Below, in pieces: positions 37,333 through 46,178 of a stretch of DNA of 50,362 bases. Origin of the DNA: Pseudomonadota bacterium (GTDB lineage Bacteria; Pseudomonadota; Alphaproteobacteria; Rhizobiales; Beijerinckiaceae); assembly GCA_023426505.1 (NCBI GenBank), contig JAFAAP010000289.1, forward strand, positions 1 to 50,362, read 5' to 3'. The notes beneath the pieces were generated by a model that saw only the letters and a list, made by a program, of their open reading frames with translations, ran no database searches and had not been told where the DNA came from. Made by a program: the position numbers and the translations under genes. Within the stretch, counting starts at the first letter, position 1. Each line of letters opens with the position of its first letter.

Positions 37333-38766
37333 TTATGCGAGCGGAAAGGTCAGGGGCGAATAGGCGCTGACCGGGCGGTTGGCGTAGTCGCGGGACGGAG
37401 CGATCTCCTCCGTCCGCCGCTGGGCTTCGCTGAGCCGAAGGGCAGCCCCTTCGTAGTCGAGCGTGACCACCCTTCCCCCTTCGATGACCCGGCGGCCGTC
37501 GACGAAGACCGTATCTACGGCGCGCTCGGCGGCAGCGTAGATCAGGCTCCGGACCGGGTCCCGAACCGGCTGCATCATGGGATGAGTGACGTCGACGAGG
37601 ACCAGGTCGGCCTTGCAGCCCGGCGCCAGGCGGCCGATGTCGTCGCGCAGCAGGGCGCGCGCACCGCCGACCGTCGCCGCCTCGAAGAGATCGGTGGTCG
37701 TGAGGGTCCGGGGACTCTCTGCCATCAAACGCGCCACATAGGCCACGTGGCGCATCTCCTCCAGCATGTTGTGCGGATAGGTGTCGGTGCCGAGTCCGAT
37801 ATTCACGCCGGCCCGGCGATAGCGGCCGAAATCCTTCATGGCGATGCCGCGCCGCAGGAACACCGTGGGACAATGGGCCACCGATGTCCCGGACTCGGCG
37901 AGGATGGAGAGGTCATCGCGGCTGTGCCAGCCGGCGCGCGGATAATCGTCGAGGAAGATCCCGTGGCCGATGATGCTGGAACTGCCGAGGACGCCGAGGC
38001 TCTCCAGCCATTGGATCGGGCTCAGGCCGTGGCGGCGGGTGATCTCATGGAATTCGACAGTAGACTGCGCCGCATGGATCTGCCACGGCAGCCCACGGCG
38101 CTTCGCCTCCGCGTGGCTGTCCCGGATCAGGTCCGGCGTGCAGGTGTCGATCTGAGACGGGCTCACCATGCCCGACAGGCGTCCGCTCGGGTGAGCCTCG
38201 GCCTTGTCGATCAGGTCGAGGGCCTGCTGCATGGCCTTCTCGCCGGCCTTTTCGTCCCACTGGTACTCCACGAGGTGGCCGTTGCGGGTGCCCCAGGCGG
38301 CGGAGCGGAACATAGGCGATAGACAAATCCGCAGGCCGCTCTGCGCCGCCAGATCGAGCCAATCCGGATGCGCGACGGACATATCCGTGAGAGTCGTCAC
38401 ACCGGAAAGGAGAAGCTCCGAATAGGCGACGCGCACGCAATCGGCGACCGCCTCCGGCTCCGGGCGCAGGATCGTCATGTATTCATAGAGCGACGAGTTG
38501 TAGAGCGCCGGCGATCCGGTCTCGTCAAGGAAGCCCTTGTTCAAGGGCTCGCTCGACGGATGGGAATGGATGTTGACGAGGCCGGGCATGACCATGCGCC
38601 CGGCCCCGTCGACTGTCTCATCGGCGGGACCTTCATAGCCCCGCCCGACAAAGATGATCTCACCGTCCTCGAATGCGACGTCACCGCCCGGGATGTAGGT
38701 ATGCCTGCTGTGATCGGCGTCCCATCCGACGACGAAGGACGCATTCTTGATGACGGTGATGGTCAT
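37333..38766 (-). CDS. Amidohydrolase, AtzA/TrzN/SsnA-like deaminase group
   Basis: Cytoplasmic metal-dependent hydrolase of 477 residues. Metal ligands appear as His67 and His69 in NIHSHPSSEP, a later His in LPWQIHAAQ, a His in SIIGHGIFLDD and Asp in GLGTDTYPHNM. The layout is that of the chlorohydrolase/guanine-deaminase-like group (subtype with one metal), which act on ring or amidine C-N bonds. The start ATG at 38766 sits just before TITVIKNASFVVGWD, the usual first strand. It lies between the binding protein and the ATPases and probably processes the imported ligand. Confidence 0.9.
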   Translation of the reverse strand: MTITVIKNASFVVGWDADHSRHTYIPGGDVAFEDGEIIFVGRGYEGPADETVDGAGRMVMPGLVNIHSHPSSEPLNKGFLDETGSPALYNSSLYEYMTILRPEPEAVADCVRVAYSELLLSGVTTLTDMSVAHPDWLDLAAQSGLRICLSPMFRSAAWGTRNGHLVEYQWDEKAGEKAMQQALDLIDKAEAHPSGRLSGMVSPSQIDTCTPDLIRDSHAEAKRRGLPWQIHAAQSTVEFHEITRRHGLSPIQWLESLGVLGSSSIIGHGIFLDDYPRAGWHSRDDLSILAESGTSVAHCPTVFLRRGIAMKDFGRYRRAGVNIGLGTDTYPHNMLEEMRHVAYVARLMAESPRTLTTTDLFEAATVGGARALLRDDIGRLAPGCKADLVLVDVTHPMMQPVRDPVRSLIYAAAERAVDTVFVDGRRVIEGGRVVTLDYEGAALRLSEAQRRTEEIAPSRDYANRPVSAYSPLTFPLA

Positions 38767-38789
38767 GGGTGTCTTTCCGTCTCTCGCTC

Positions 38790-40382
38790 TCAGCGCTTCA
38801 GCGTGATGTCGAGGCCCTTGTAGAGGCCGGCCCCGTAGACGCCGTGCGGCTTTGCTCCCTCGACGCGGTCGCCCGTGATCAGCCACATCGGCTCGGATAC
38901 CAGCGGCACCCAAACGCTTGCATCGGTGAGCTGCTGCTGGACGGCCGCATTGGCGCCCTTACGGGTGTTGTCGTCCGTCGCGGTCGTGGCGGTGGCGAGA
39001 AGCTGGTCGGTCTTCTCGTTCTTCCAGTTCATCCGGTTCGGGGTCGGCGTCTGCGTGCTGCGGAAGTAGAGGTTGAGAGCCTCGTTCGCCGTCACGTAGG
39101 GATACGACATGTAGAAGGCGTCGAATTCCTGCGTCGCGAGCTTGCCCCAGCCTACCGTGGCGTCCCAGAGCTGGATCTTCATATCGATGCCGATCTTGCG
39201 AAGATCCGCCTGCATGGCCTCGGAGATGCGCGGATTGACGGCATTGCGCAGGCCATAGACCGTGAAGGTCGCCTTCTGCCCGTCCTTCTCGCGGATGCCG
39301 TCCGAACCGGGCTTCCAGCCGGCCTCGTCGAGGAGCTTCGCGGCCGCCGCGGGATCGAACTTCGGCATCAGGGACGCGGATTTATCATCGTAGTCCAACA
39401 CGCTCGGGTTCAGGAGCGACTGCATGGGCGCGCCCTTGCCGAAATACACCGCTTTGGCGATGGCGTCCTTGTTCGTCACCATGTTCACGGCCTTGCGGAT
39501 CGCTTCGTCCTTCACGACCGGCTTGTCGACTTTGAAGCCCATGAAGACGTCATAAATGTAGTTCTTCTGCTGCTGCACCTTCATGCCCGGCACGCGGCCA
39601 ATCGTGTCGATGGCGATGTAGGGCATGTAGTAGGTCGCATCGGCCTGCTTGGCCTGCATGGCGGCCATCAGGGTGTTCTGCTCCGGAATGACTCGCCACA
39701 CGATCTGTTCGACCTGCGGCTTCGGGTTCTTATAGATCTCCGGCCCCCAGGCGTAGTGAGGGTTCTTCTTCATCACGAAGTCCTGGCGCGGCGTCCAGCT
39801 GACCCAGCAATAGGGGCCGGTGGCGTTGAAACCCTGTACGCCGAAGTTCTCGCCGAGCTTCTCGACGCTCGCCTTGTCGATGATGGACGCAAACGACAGG
39901 CCGAGCTGGAACATCAGGTCGGCATAGGGCTCCTTCAGCTCGTAAACGACCGTGTAGTCATCTGTAGCCTTGATGTCCTTGACCGGGCCGCCGCGGAACG
40001 AAACGGGCGACTTGGAAGCGGGATCGGTCCAGCGCTTCAGCGAATAGACGACGTCCTCCGCCTTCATGGGGCGTCCGTCGCAGAACTTCACGTCGTCGCG
40101 GAGCTTGAACGTGTAGGTCTTGCCGTCTTCGGAGACCGTCCACGACTTCGCGAGCAGCGGCTTGATCGTCTTCATGTCGAAGTCGATGCTCACCAGCGTG
40201 TCGGCGAGCATGTAGACGATTTCCGCCGCGGCCGTCGCGGTGGAGCGGATCGGATCGTACTTGTCGGCGTCGATGACACGCAGGATCGTGAGCGCGTTGC
40301 CCTGCTGCGCGGAGGCGGGCATGGAGCCGACCGTGAGCGCGGCAGCGCCGGCGATGAGCAGTGATTTCAAGGCTTTGGACAT
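38790..40382 (-). CDS. Family-5 ABC substrate-binding protein (peptide type), right operon
   Basis: Periplasmic binding protein of 530 residues. The signal peptide has the core SLLIAGAAALTVGSM and is cleaved after ASA. Family-5 motifs are YTFKLRDDVKFCDGRPMKAEDVVYSLKRW and KLLDEAGWKPG. Two cysteines occur where relatives usually have other residues, in VKFCDGR and GPYCWVS, and could bond or sit in the ligand site. It is only distantly similar to the left-operon protein, so the two systems are not a recent duplication. AGGAGA precedes the start. Confidence 0.92.
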   Translation of the reverse strand: MSKALKSLLIAGAAALTVGSMPASAQQGNALTILRVIDADKYDPIRSTATAAAEIVYMLADTLVSIDFDMKTIKPLLAKSWTVSEDGKTYTFKLRDDVKFCDGRPMKAEDVVYSLKRWTDPASKSPVSFRGGPVKDIKATDDYTVVYELKEPYADLMFQLGLSFASIIDKASVEKLGENFGVQGFNATGPYCWVSWTPRQDFVMKKNPHYAWGPEIYKNPKPQVEQIVWRVIPEQNTLMAAMQAKQADATYYMPYIAIDTIGRVPGMKVQQQKNYIYDVFMGFKVDKPVVKDEAIRKAVNMVTNKDAIAKAVYFGKGAPMQSLLNPSVLDYDDKSASLMPKFDPAAAAKLLDEAGWKPGSDGIREKDGQKATFTVYGLRNAVNPRISEAMQADLRKIGIDMKIQLWDATVGWGKLATQEFDAFYMSYPYVTANEALNLYFRSTQTPTPNRMNWKNEKTDQLLATATTATDDNTRKGANAAVQQQLTDASVWVPLVSEPMWLITGDRVEGAKPHGVYGAGLYKGLDITLKR

Positions 40383-40404
40383 TCTCTGGTTCTCCTCTGG
40401 CAGT

Positions 40405-41304
40405 TTATTTGTTGAGCTTCGGGTCCAGTGCATCCCGAAGCGCGTCCCCAAGAACATTGAACGCAAGCACGATGATGAAGATGAGCAGGCTCGGAAGGAC
40501 CGAGACGTGCGGCGCGAAGAACAGGAAGTTGCGCCCGTCCGCCGCCATGGCGCCGAGTTCCGCGGTTGGCGGCTGGGCCCCCAGGCCGATGAAGGACAAC
40601 GCCGCCCCAAGAAGGATGACCTGTCCGAAGCGCAGGGTGACGAACACGAAGATCGCCGAAAGGCAGTTCGGCAGGAGGTGCTTCAGGATGAGGCGCGAGT
40701 CGCTCATGCCCAGTGATCGGGCACTCTCCACGTAGTCCTGCTGCATGACGACGATCGCGGCGCCGCGCACGACGCGGGCCATGAGCGGGACCGTGGCGAT
40801 CGACAGCGCGATGATCACGGCCGTCAGGCCGGGTCCGAAGATCGCCGCGATGGCGAGACCGAAGAGAATGGCCGGGAAGGACAGCAGCACGTCCATCAGG
40901 CGCATCAGGAGCCCCGAGAGCCTCGGATAATAAGCCGCCGCGAAACCGACGACCGCGCCTATGCCGCACCCAAAGGCCACCGCCGCGAAACCGATCAGGA
41001 GCGTGGTCCTGAGGCCGTAGAGCAGGCGGGTAATCATGTCCCGCCCCTGCCCGTCTGTTCCCAGCAGGGCGAGCTCGCCCGGCGGCTGCAGTGTGAGGGC
41101 GAGGTCGCCGCCGTAAGGGTCGCTAGGCGAAAGCCACGGCGCGAAGAGGGCCGCGAGCAGGATGACGACCACCGTCAGCAGCGCCACGCAGGCGCTCGGC
41201 TCCCGCAGCAGCAGAAGGAGGACCGATGGGCGGCGGACGATCCGCTCGGCCTCGGGCTGCTGCGCGCTTGCGGGACTTTGTGGGATCACGACGCCGTCGC
41301 TCAT
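40405..41304 (-). CDS. DppC-type ABC permease, right operon
   Basis: Inner-membrane permease of 299 residues with an extended hydrophilic N-terminus (about 30 residues). Instead of the common HxFGTDxxGRD it reads ALLGTDGQGRDMITRLLYGLR. The EAA loop is ESARSLGMSDSRLILKHLLPN, and the end is GDALRDALDPKLNK. Its ATG overlaps the DppB-type stop as ATGA. The binding-protein gene begins 22 bases after its stop, the reverse of the usual order in which the binding protein is first. Confidence 0.95.
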   Translation of the reverse strand: MSDGVVIPQSPASAQQPEAERIVRRPSVLLLLLREPSACVALLTVVVILLAALFAPWLSPSDPYGGDLALTLQPPGELALLGTDGQGRDMITRLLYGLRTTLLIGFAAVAFGCGIGAVVGFAAAYYPRLSGLLMRLMDVLLSFPAILFGLAIAAIFGPGLTAVIIALSIATVPLMARVVRGAAIVVMQQDYVESARSLGMSDSRLILKHLLPNCLSAIFVFVTLRFGQVILLGAALSFIGLGAQPPTAELGAMAADGRNFLFFAPHVSVLPSLLIFIIVLAFNVLGDALRDALDPKLNK

Positions 41305-42242
41305 GCGCCCCTCACTCTCGGATCAAGCACTGCGTAAAGGACGTCCACGGCCAGGTTCACGAGGATGAAGCCGAGCGAGAGGACGATGATGGTTCCCTGC
41401 GCCATCGGCAGGTCGCTGGAGAGAATCGCGCCCACCGCGAGCCGGCCGATGCCGGGCCAGCTGAACACGGTCTCGGTCACGACCGCGCCGCCGAGCAGGA
41501 AGCCGATCTGAAGGCCGATGAGCGTCACAACCGGCACGAGGGCGTTGCGCAGGGCGTGTCGCGACACGACCGTTCGCTCCGGGAGGCCCTTCGCGCGGGC
41601 GGTGCGGACGTGATCGGCTCCCAGGACGTCGAGGACCGAGGACCTGGTCATGCGGGCGACCGGACCCACGAAGACGCCTCCCAGCGTGATCGCCGGCAGG
41701 ATGACGGCCTTGAACCCTTCCCAGGTCCAGATCGGTCCGGGGCGCCCGGTGAAGGGCAGGAGCTGATACTGGAACCCGAGGAACCAGATCAGGGTCAGGC
41801 CGAGGAAGAAGACCGGGACCGACACGCCCGCCACTGACGCCGCCATGATGATGCGGTCGAGAAAAGTGCCGCGGTAATAGGCCCCGATGGTTCCCATCGC
41901 GATGCCGAGGGGAATGGCCCAGACGAGGGAGGCGAGCATCAGCTCGAGAGTCGGGCCGATGGTTGCGCCGAGCTCCTGCGTGACGGGAACGTTGTTGATG
42001 ATCGAAACCCCCAGATCACCCTGGAGCAGCCGTCCGATATAGATGAAGAACTGCTTCCAGAGCGGCTCGTTGAGGCCGAGTTCCTGACGGATCGCCTCGA
42101 TCACCTCCATGCTGGCGGTGGGACCCGCGCGCACGATGGCTGGATCCGTCGGCACGACCTGCATGAGGAAGAAGCCGAGGAGGAGAACCCCGAAGAGAAC
42201 GGGCACCGCGAGGAGCAGGCGCTCGAGCGTATGACGCAGCAT
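41301..42242 (-). CDS. DppB-type ABC permease, right operon
   Basis: Inner-membrane permease of 313 residues, starting MLRHTLERLLLAVPVLFGV. It has the large DppB periplasmic loop (QVVPTDPAIVRAGP through GDLGVSIINNVPV), the ATPase-contact loop RAKGLPERTVVSRHALRNAL and the C-terminal VDVLYAVLDPRVRG. It follows the YtcJ-like hydrolase gene by 11 bases, so that hydrolase appears to lead the operon. Confidence 0.95.
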   Translation of the reverse strand: MLRHTLERLLLAVPVLFGVLLLGFFLMQVVPTDPAIVRAGPTASMEVIEAIRQELGLNEPLWKQFFIYIGRLLQGDLGVSIINNVPVTQELGATIGPTLELMLASLVWAIPLGIAMGTIGAYYRGTFLDRIIMAASVAGVSVPVFFLGLTLIWFLGFQYQLLPFTGRPGPIWTWEGFKAVILPAITLGGVFVGPVARMTRSSVLDVLGADHVRTARAKGLPERTVVSRHALRNALVPVVTLIGLQIGFLLGGAVVTETVFSWPGIGRLAVGAILSSDLPMAQGTIIVLSLGFILVNLAVDVLYAVLDPRVRGA

Positions 42243-42253
42243 GACAGACCGTC

Positions 42254-43900
42254 CTATTCCGCCGCGGTGGCGAGCTGACCCTCTCGGTCATAGACCACCT
42301 TGCCGCCAAGGATGGTCATGTCGCAGCGGACGTCCTTCTCGACAGTCTCCGGCGAGACGGCGAAGACGTCATGCGACAGGATCGCGATGTCGGCGAGTTG
42401 CCCCGGGACCAGGCGGCCCAGATCGGTCTCGGCGAACTGCGTGTAGGCGCCGCAATAGGTGTAGGCATGGACCGCCTCCTCCATCGTGAGCTTCTCAATC
42501 CCGCCGATCTCCGTGTGACGCTTGGTCTGCCGCGTCACCATGGTGAAAAGGTTCTGGAACGGATTGGTGGCGCAGACCGGCGCGTCCGAGCTCGCGGCCG
42601 GATGGAGGCCGGCATCGAGCCACTTCTTCATCGGATAGGCCGCGCTCGCGCGCTTCTCGCCGAGATTGTGCACGTACAGGTCGCCGAACTCGTACATGAA
42701 GAGAGGCTGGGGCACGGGCTCGATTCCCGCCGCCGCCATGCGGGCGAGCTGTCCGTCCGTGAGGAAGCCGCAATGCTCGATCCGGTGGCGGCGGCCGGTG
42801 ATCGGCTGATCCGGCGTTGCAGCCCTCTCGATGCCGGTGAGCACCTGCTCGATCGCCGCATCGCCGATCGCGTGGATCGCGAGCTGGTATCCGAGCTTGT
42901 GGTAATGCGCGAGGTATCCGTGCATCTCCGCATCGGTGTAGCAGAAGATGCCGCGGTTTTCCGGGTCGCCGACGACGTACGGCTCGCTCATGGCGGCAGT
43001 CAGCCCGCCGGCGCTGCCGTCACCGAAGACCTTCATGGCGCCGTAGCGCAGGAAGCCGACCTCGCGACCGAAGCGATAGCCCGCCGCATGAGCCTCGTCG
43101 CCGATTCCATCCGCGTTGCCGTAGATGCAGATCCAGGTCCGCACGGGCAGCCGATCGTTGCCGGCGGCCTCCTCGTAGGCGGCGATCTCATCCATGCCCG
43201 CCAGCATGCCAACGGCTGCATCCATGACGCTCGTGAAGCCCTGCGAGAGCATGTAGTCCCCTGCCCGCTCGATCGCCGCGACGAGTTCGTCCTTCGACGG
43301 CTTCGGCATCGCGTTCACGATGAGGCGCATGGCAAGTTCGGCCACAAGGCCCGTGAGCTTGTTGTCGCGACGCTCGATCAGGCCTCCGTCGGGGCTCGGC
43401 GTGTTGTGGCCGATTCCTGCTTCACGCATCGCGAGGGTGTTGATGACGCCCACATGGCCGCAGGTGCGCTTGATGTAGACGGGATTGTTCGGAGCCACGC
43501 GATCGAGCTCCTCCGCGGTCGGATGGCGGCCCTCCGCAAGTTCGTTGTGATCGTATCCGCGGCCGGTGATCCATGCGCCTGCGGGCTTCGACTTCGCAGC
43601 CTCGCCGATGCGGCGCAGGAGCTCGTCCATGCTGGTGACGCCCTCTTCCGGACGCAGATTGACCTCCTGCATCCCGAGCCCGAGCGGAAGGAGATGCATG
43701 TGCGCGTCGTTCAGGCCGGGTATGGCCACGCGTCCAGCGAGATCGATCACGCGGGTCGAAGGACCGCGCAGGGCCTCCACATCCGCCACGCTGCCGACCG
43801 CCAGAATGCGGTCGCCGCCGATGGCGAGCGCCTCGACGAACCCCTCCGCGAGACCTGAAAAGATTCTGCCTCCAGAGATGATCGTATCAGCCTTCTGCAT
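42254..43900 (-). CDS. YtcJ-like amidohydrolase (amidohydrolase 3 family)
   Basis: Hydrolase of 548 residues in the amidohydrolase_3/YtcJ group. The HxH metal site is His67-His69 in NDAHMHLLPLG. Other ligands are in YLAHYHKLGYQLAIHAIGD and HRIEHCGFL, and the C-terminal Asp is in ASSDAPVCATNP. The end PGQLADIAILSHD is diagnostic of the fold. It is the first gene of the right operon, with GGGAG eight bases before the ATG. The family includes N-substituted formamide deformylase and exoenzyme-like members; the substrate here is unknown, but C-N bond cleavage is expected. Confidence 0.92.
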   Translation of the reverse strand: MQKADTIISGGRIFSGLAEGFVEALAIGGDRILAVGSVADVEALRGPSTRVIDLAGRVAIPGLNDAHMHLLPLGLGMQEVNLRPEEGVTSMDELLRRIGEAAKSKPAGAWITGRGYDHNELAEGRHPTAEELDRVAPNNPVYIKRTCGHVGVINTLAMREAGIGHNTPSPDGGLIERRDNKLTGLVAELAMRLIVNAMPKPSKDELVAAIERAGDYMLSQGFTSVMDAAVGMLAGMDEIAAYEEAAGNDRLPVRTWICIYGNADGIGDEAHAAGYRFGREVGFLRYGAMKVFGDGSAGGLTAAMSEPYVVGDPENRGIFCYTDAEMHGYLAHYHKLGYQLAIHAIGDAAIEQVLTGIERAATPDQPITGRRHRIEHCGFLTDGQLARMAAAGIEPVPQPLFMYEFGDLYVHNLGEKRASAAYPMKKWLDAGLHPAASSDAPVCATNPFQNLFTMVTRQTKRHTEIGGIEKLTMEEAVHAYTYCGAYTQFAETDLGRLVPGQLADIAILSHDVFAVSPETVEKDVRCDMTILGGKVVYDREGQLATAAE

Positions 43901-44199
43901 TGTTCTTCTCCCGTTCGGCAGATTCTCATCGATTGGAGCATCTGCGCGGTGACCGTATTCCGTTGTCGATGAAGCAAAGGGCGAGCCCGTGCCGCGGGCG
44001 GGTGTCGCAAGCGGCGCACCCGAACCCGGAAGTCGTCAGATCATCTGGATGGGATGTGTCAGCGAAGCAATTTCATGGGGCGCTGCGCACGCGGCCAGGG
44101 GCGGCCCGCTTGTCTCGAGGTCAGGGACTCGCCCGATCATGAAGCCCATTGAAATCTTCCCGCGTTGTTCGGATTATTAGGTTCCCTAACGTTAGATTT

Positions 44200-44359
44200 G
44201 CTCAAGATTCTGAGCATGGCAATCAACTCGAGGTAGCAAGACCCACTACGGGTGACGTTTTTTTGCACAAGGCCCCTGTAGAAAATTTACCAAATGCCTG
44301 CGGGAGAGGCACCGGGGTGCTGGTCGTTCGATGCGCCGTCGATGTATAGAATTTTAAGC
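44200..44359. promoter_or_regulatory. Operator-like sites A and B upstream of FAD oxidoreductase
   Basis: The gap 43901-44412 has no supportable gene. Site A, GCTCAAGATTCTGAGC, is at 44200-44215, and site B, GTATAGAATTTTAAGC, is at 44344-44359. Both belong to a motif repeated at 48828 and 49478. Site A is a near-perfect palindrome and shares its flanks (TTT before, ATGGCAA after) with site C at 48828. Site B overlaps a -10-like TATAGA, 54 bases before the start codon at 44413. They are the likely operators of the XRE-cupin regulator encoded at 48879. Confidence 0.6.
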
Positions 44360-44412
44360 ACTTTGACCCGCCCCGGCGCACCCTCACACCACGATCCCAG
44401 GAGCAGACATCC

Positions 44413-45801
44413 ATGACGGCCGTTCTCGACGCCTTGCTCACGGCACTCGGAAGGGAATGCGTCAGGATCGGGAGCGACATTCCCGACAGGAACTTCGGCG
44501 ACGCGAGCGGGGCCAGGCAGCATGCGCCCCTCGCCCTGCTCCTCCCGCGCTCGACCGAGGAGGTGTCACGTTGCCTGGCGATCTGCCACGCGCACGGCCA
44601 CAGGGTCGTTCCGCAGGGTGGAATGACCGGTCTGGCGGGCGGCGCGAATCCCCAGGAGAGCGAGATAGCGCTTTCGCTCGAGCGGATGACCGGCGTGGAG
44701 GAGATCGACCGCGACAGCGCGACGCTGACGGCGCTGGCGGGCACGTCTCTCACGGTCATCCAATCGGCCGCAGAGGAGGCGGGTTTTCTGTGCGGCATCG
44801 ATCTTGGCGCACGCGGCACGTGCACCATCGGCGGGAATGTTGCCACCAATGCCGGCGGCAACCAAGTTCTCCGCTACGGCATGACCCGCCGCAACGTACT
44901 GGGCCTCGAAGTCGTCCTGGCCGATGGCCGCGTTCTGCGCTCGCTCAACAAGATGATGAAGAACAATGCCGGCTACGACTGGACGCAATTGTTCATCGGC
45001 AGCGAAGGAACGCTCGGCATCGTCACCCGCGTCGTGCTCGCACTGCACCCGAGCCCGAAAGGTCTCGCGTCCGCGCTCTGCGCCGTCGACAGCTTCGGGG
45101 ATGCGCTTGCGGTGCTGCGCCGGTTCGACAGCCGCTTTCCCGGCCGCCTTCTCGTCTTCGAGGCCATGTGGCGTGAATACATGGACGTCGCGATCAACCG
45201 CTCGCGCTTAGCTCAGCCTTTCGCCGAACGGCACGAGATCACGCTGCTGATCGAGGCCGCGATGGGCGAGGATCCCGGCGCGGAGGACGCTTTTGCCGAG
45301 GCTCTCGCCGAATTCATCGACGAGGGCGTGGTCAAGGACGCCCTGGTTGCGCAATCGGGCAACGACCGAAAGAAGTTCTGGGCCTATCGCGAGGCCAATT
45401 ACGAGTTCGGTCGTGTCCTTCCCGAGGGATCGCATTTCGACGTGAGCATTCCGCTCTCCCGCATGGCGGAGGCCGTCGATCTGCTGCGGCAGCGCTGCGC
45501 CGCTCGCTGGCCGAACGCGACACTCATCGTCTTCGGCCACGTGGCGGACAGCAACATCCACCTCTCGCTGTGTGACGAGAGCTACGACGACGCCGTGGGC
45601 CGAGCGATGAATGAGGTCATCTACGGCGTTGTCGCAGAGGTGGGCGGCACCGTCTCGGCCGAGCACGGCATCGGGGTTCTCAAGCGTCCCTATCTCGGGA
45701 TGAGCCGCACAGAGGCGGAGCTCGACTTGATGAGGACGCTCAAGCATGCCCTCGACCCGAAGGGAATTCTCAATCCGGGCCGAGTTCTCACACCCGCATG
45801 A
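44413..45801 (+). CDS. FAD-linked oxidoreductase, GlcD/D-2-hydroxyglutarate dehydrogenase-like
   Basis: Flavoprotein of 462 residues in the FAD-binding type 4 (GlcD/LDHD/D2HGDH) family, which oxidises D-2-hydroxy acids. The FAD site is seen in VPQGGMTGLAGGANP and in TIGGNVATNAGGNQVLRYG. The metal-binding C-terminal domain has GHVADSNIHLSL and SAEHGIGVLKR. AGGAG is nine bases before the ATG. It ends only six bases from the convergent cupin gene. A role in the same pathway as the aminotransferase is suggested by the shared operator motif. Its substrate could be a D-2-hydroxy acid such as 2-hydroxyglutarate. Confidence 0.92.
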   Translation: MTAVLDALLTALGRECVRIGSDIPDRNFGDASGARQHAPLALLLPRSTEEVSRCLAICHAHGHRVVPQGGMTGLAGGANPQESEIALSLERMTGVEEIDRDSATLTALAGTSLTVIQSAAEEAGFLCGIDLGARGTCTIGGNVATNAGGNQVLRYGMTRRNVLGLEVVLADGRVLRSLNKMMKNNAGYDWTQLFIGSEGTLGIVTRVVLALHPSPKGLASALCAVDSFGDALAVLRRFDSRFPGRLLVFEAMWREYMDVAINRSRLAQPFAERHEITLLIEAAMGEDPGAEDAFAEALAEFIDEGVVKDALVAQSGNDRKKFWAYREANYEFGRVLPEGSHFDVSIPLSRMAEAVDLLRQRCAARWPNATLIVFGHVADSNIHLSLCDESYDDAVGRAMNEVIYGVVAEVGGTVSAEHGIGVLKRPYLGMSRTEAELDLMRTLKHALDPKGILNPGRVLTPA

Positions 45802-45807
45802 TGCTTC

Positions 45808-46128
45808 TCACGCCCAAATTGCGAACGCCTCGGGACGCTTGATCTCGATCTCGATGAACGCGATCGGGTGATCGGAGCCGTTCATGACGTCGTGCTCGAT
45901 CCCGGACTTGCGGGAATAGGCCTGCCCCGCCACGAGCGGTATGTCGGTTGCATTCTCGCCGTTGTGAATGCGGAGCGTTCCGTCGACCAGCATCACGACA
46001 AAGTATGGCCATTCGTGGCGATGCCATCCCGTCACGGCGCCGGGGGCGAAGTCCCATCGCGTGATCCGGACGTCGGCATCATCCTGCTGGACTGTCGGAA
46101 CAGCCGGAACGGTGCACTTGAAACTCAT
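45808..46128 (-). CDS. Small cupin-domain protein
   Basis: Single-domain cupin of 106 residues. The first cupin motif is GWHRHEWPYFVVMLVDGTLRI and the second region is KSGIEHDVMNGSDHPIAFIEIE, giving a probable three-histidine metal site. Tandem ATGs occur at 46131 and 46128; AGAGGG ends four bases before the second, which I chose. It follows the M20 amidase gene by 50 bases in the same direction. Small cupins in catabolic operons act as isomerases, dioxygenases or sensors, and I cannot tell which. Confidence 0.85.
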   Translation of the reverse strand: MSFKCTVPAVPTVQQDDADVRITRWDFAPGAVTGWHRHEWPYFVVMLVDGTLRIHNGENATDIPLVAGQAYSRKSGIEHDVMNGSDHPIAFIEIEIKRPEAFAIWA

Positions 46129-46178
46129 CATACCCTCTTCTTTTGTGGATCGTTCTTTCGGTCGCTGTAGATCCGGGT

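Noticed and set aside
42371..43858. Long + strand frame of 495 codons over the YtcJ-like gene.
   Set aside because: It is antisense to a complete amidohydrolase with all metal ligands. The frame is kept open by codon bias.
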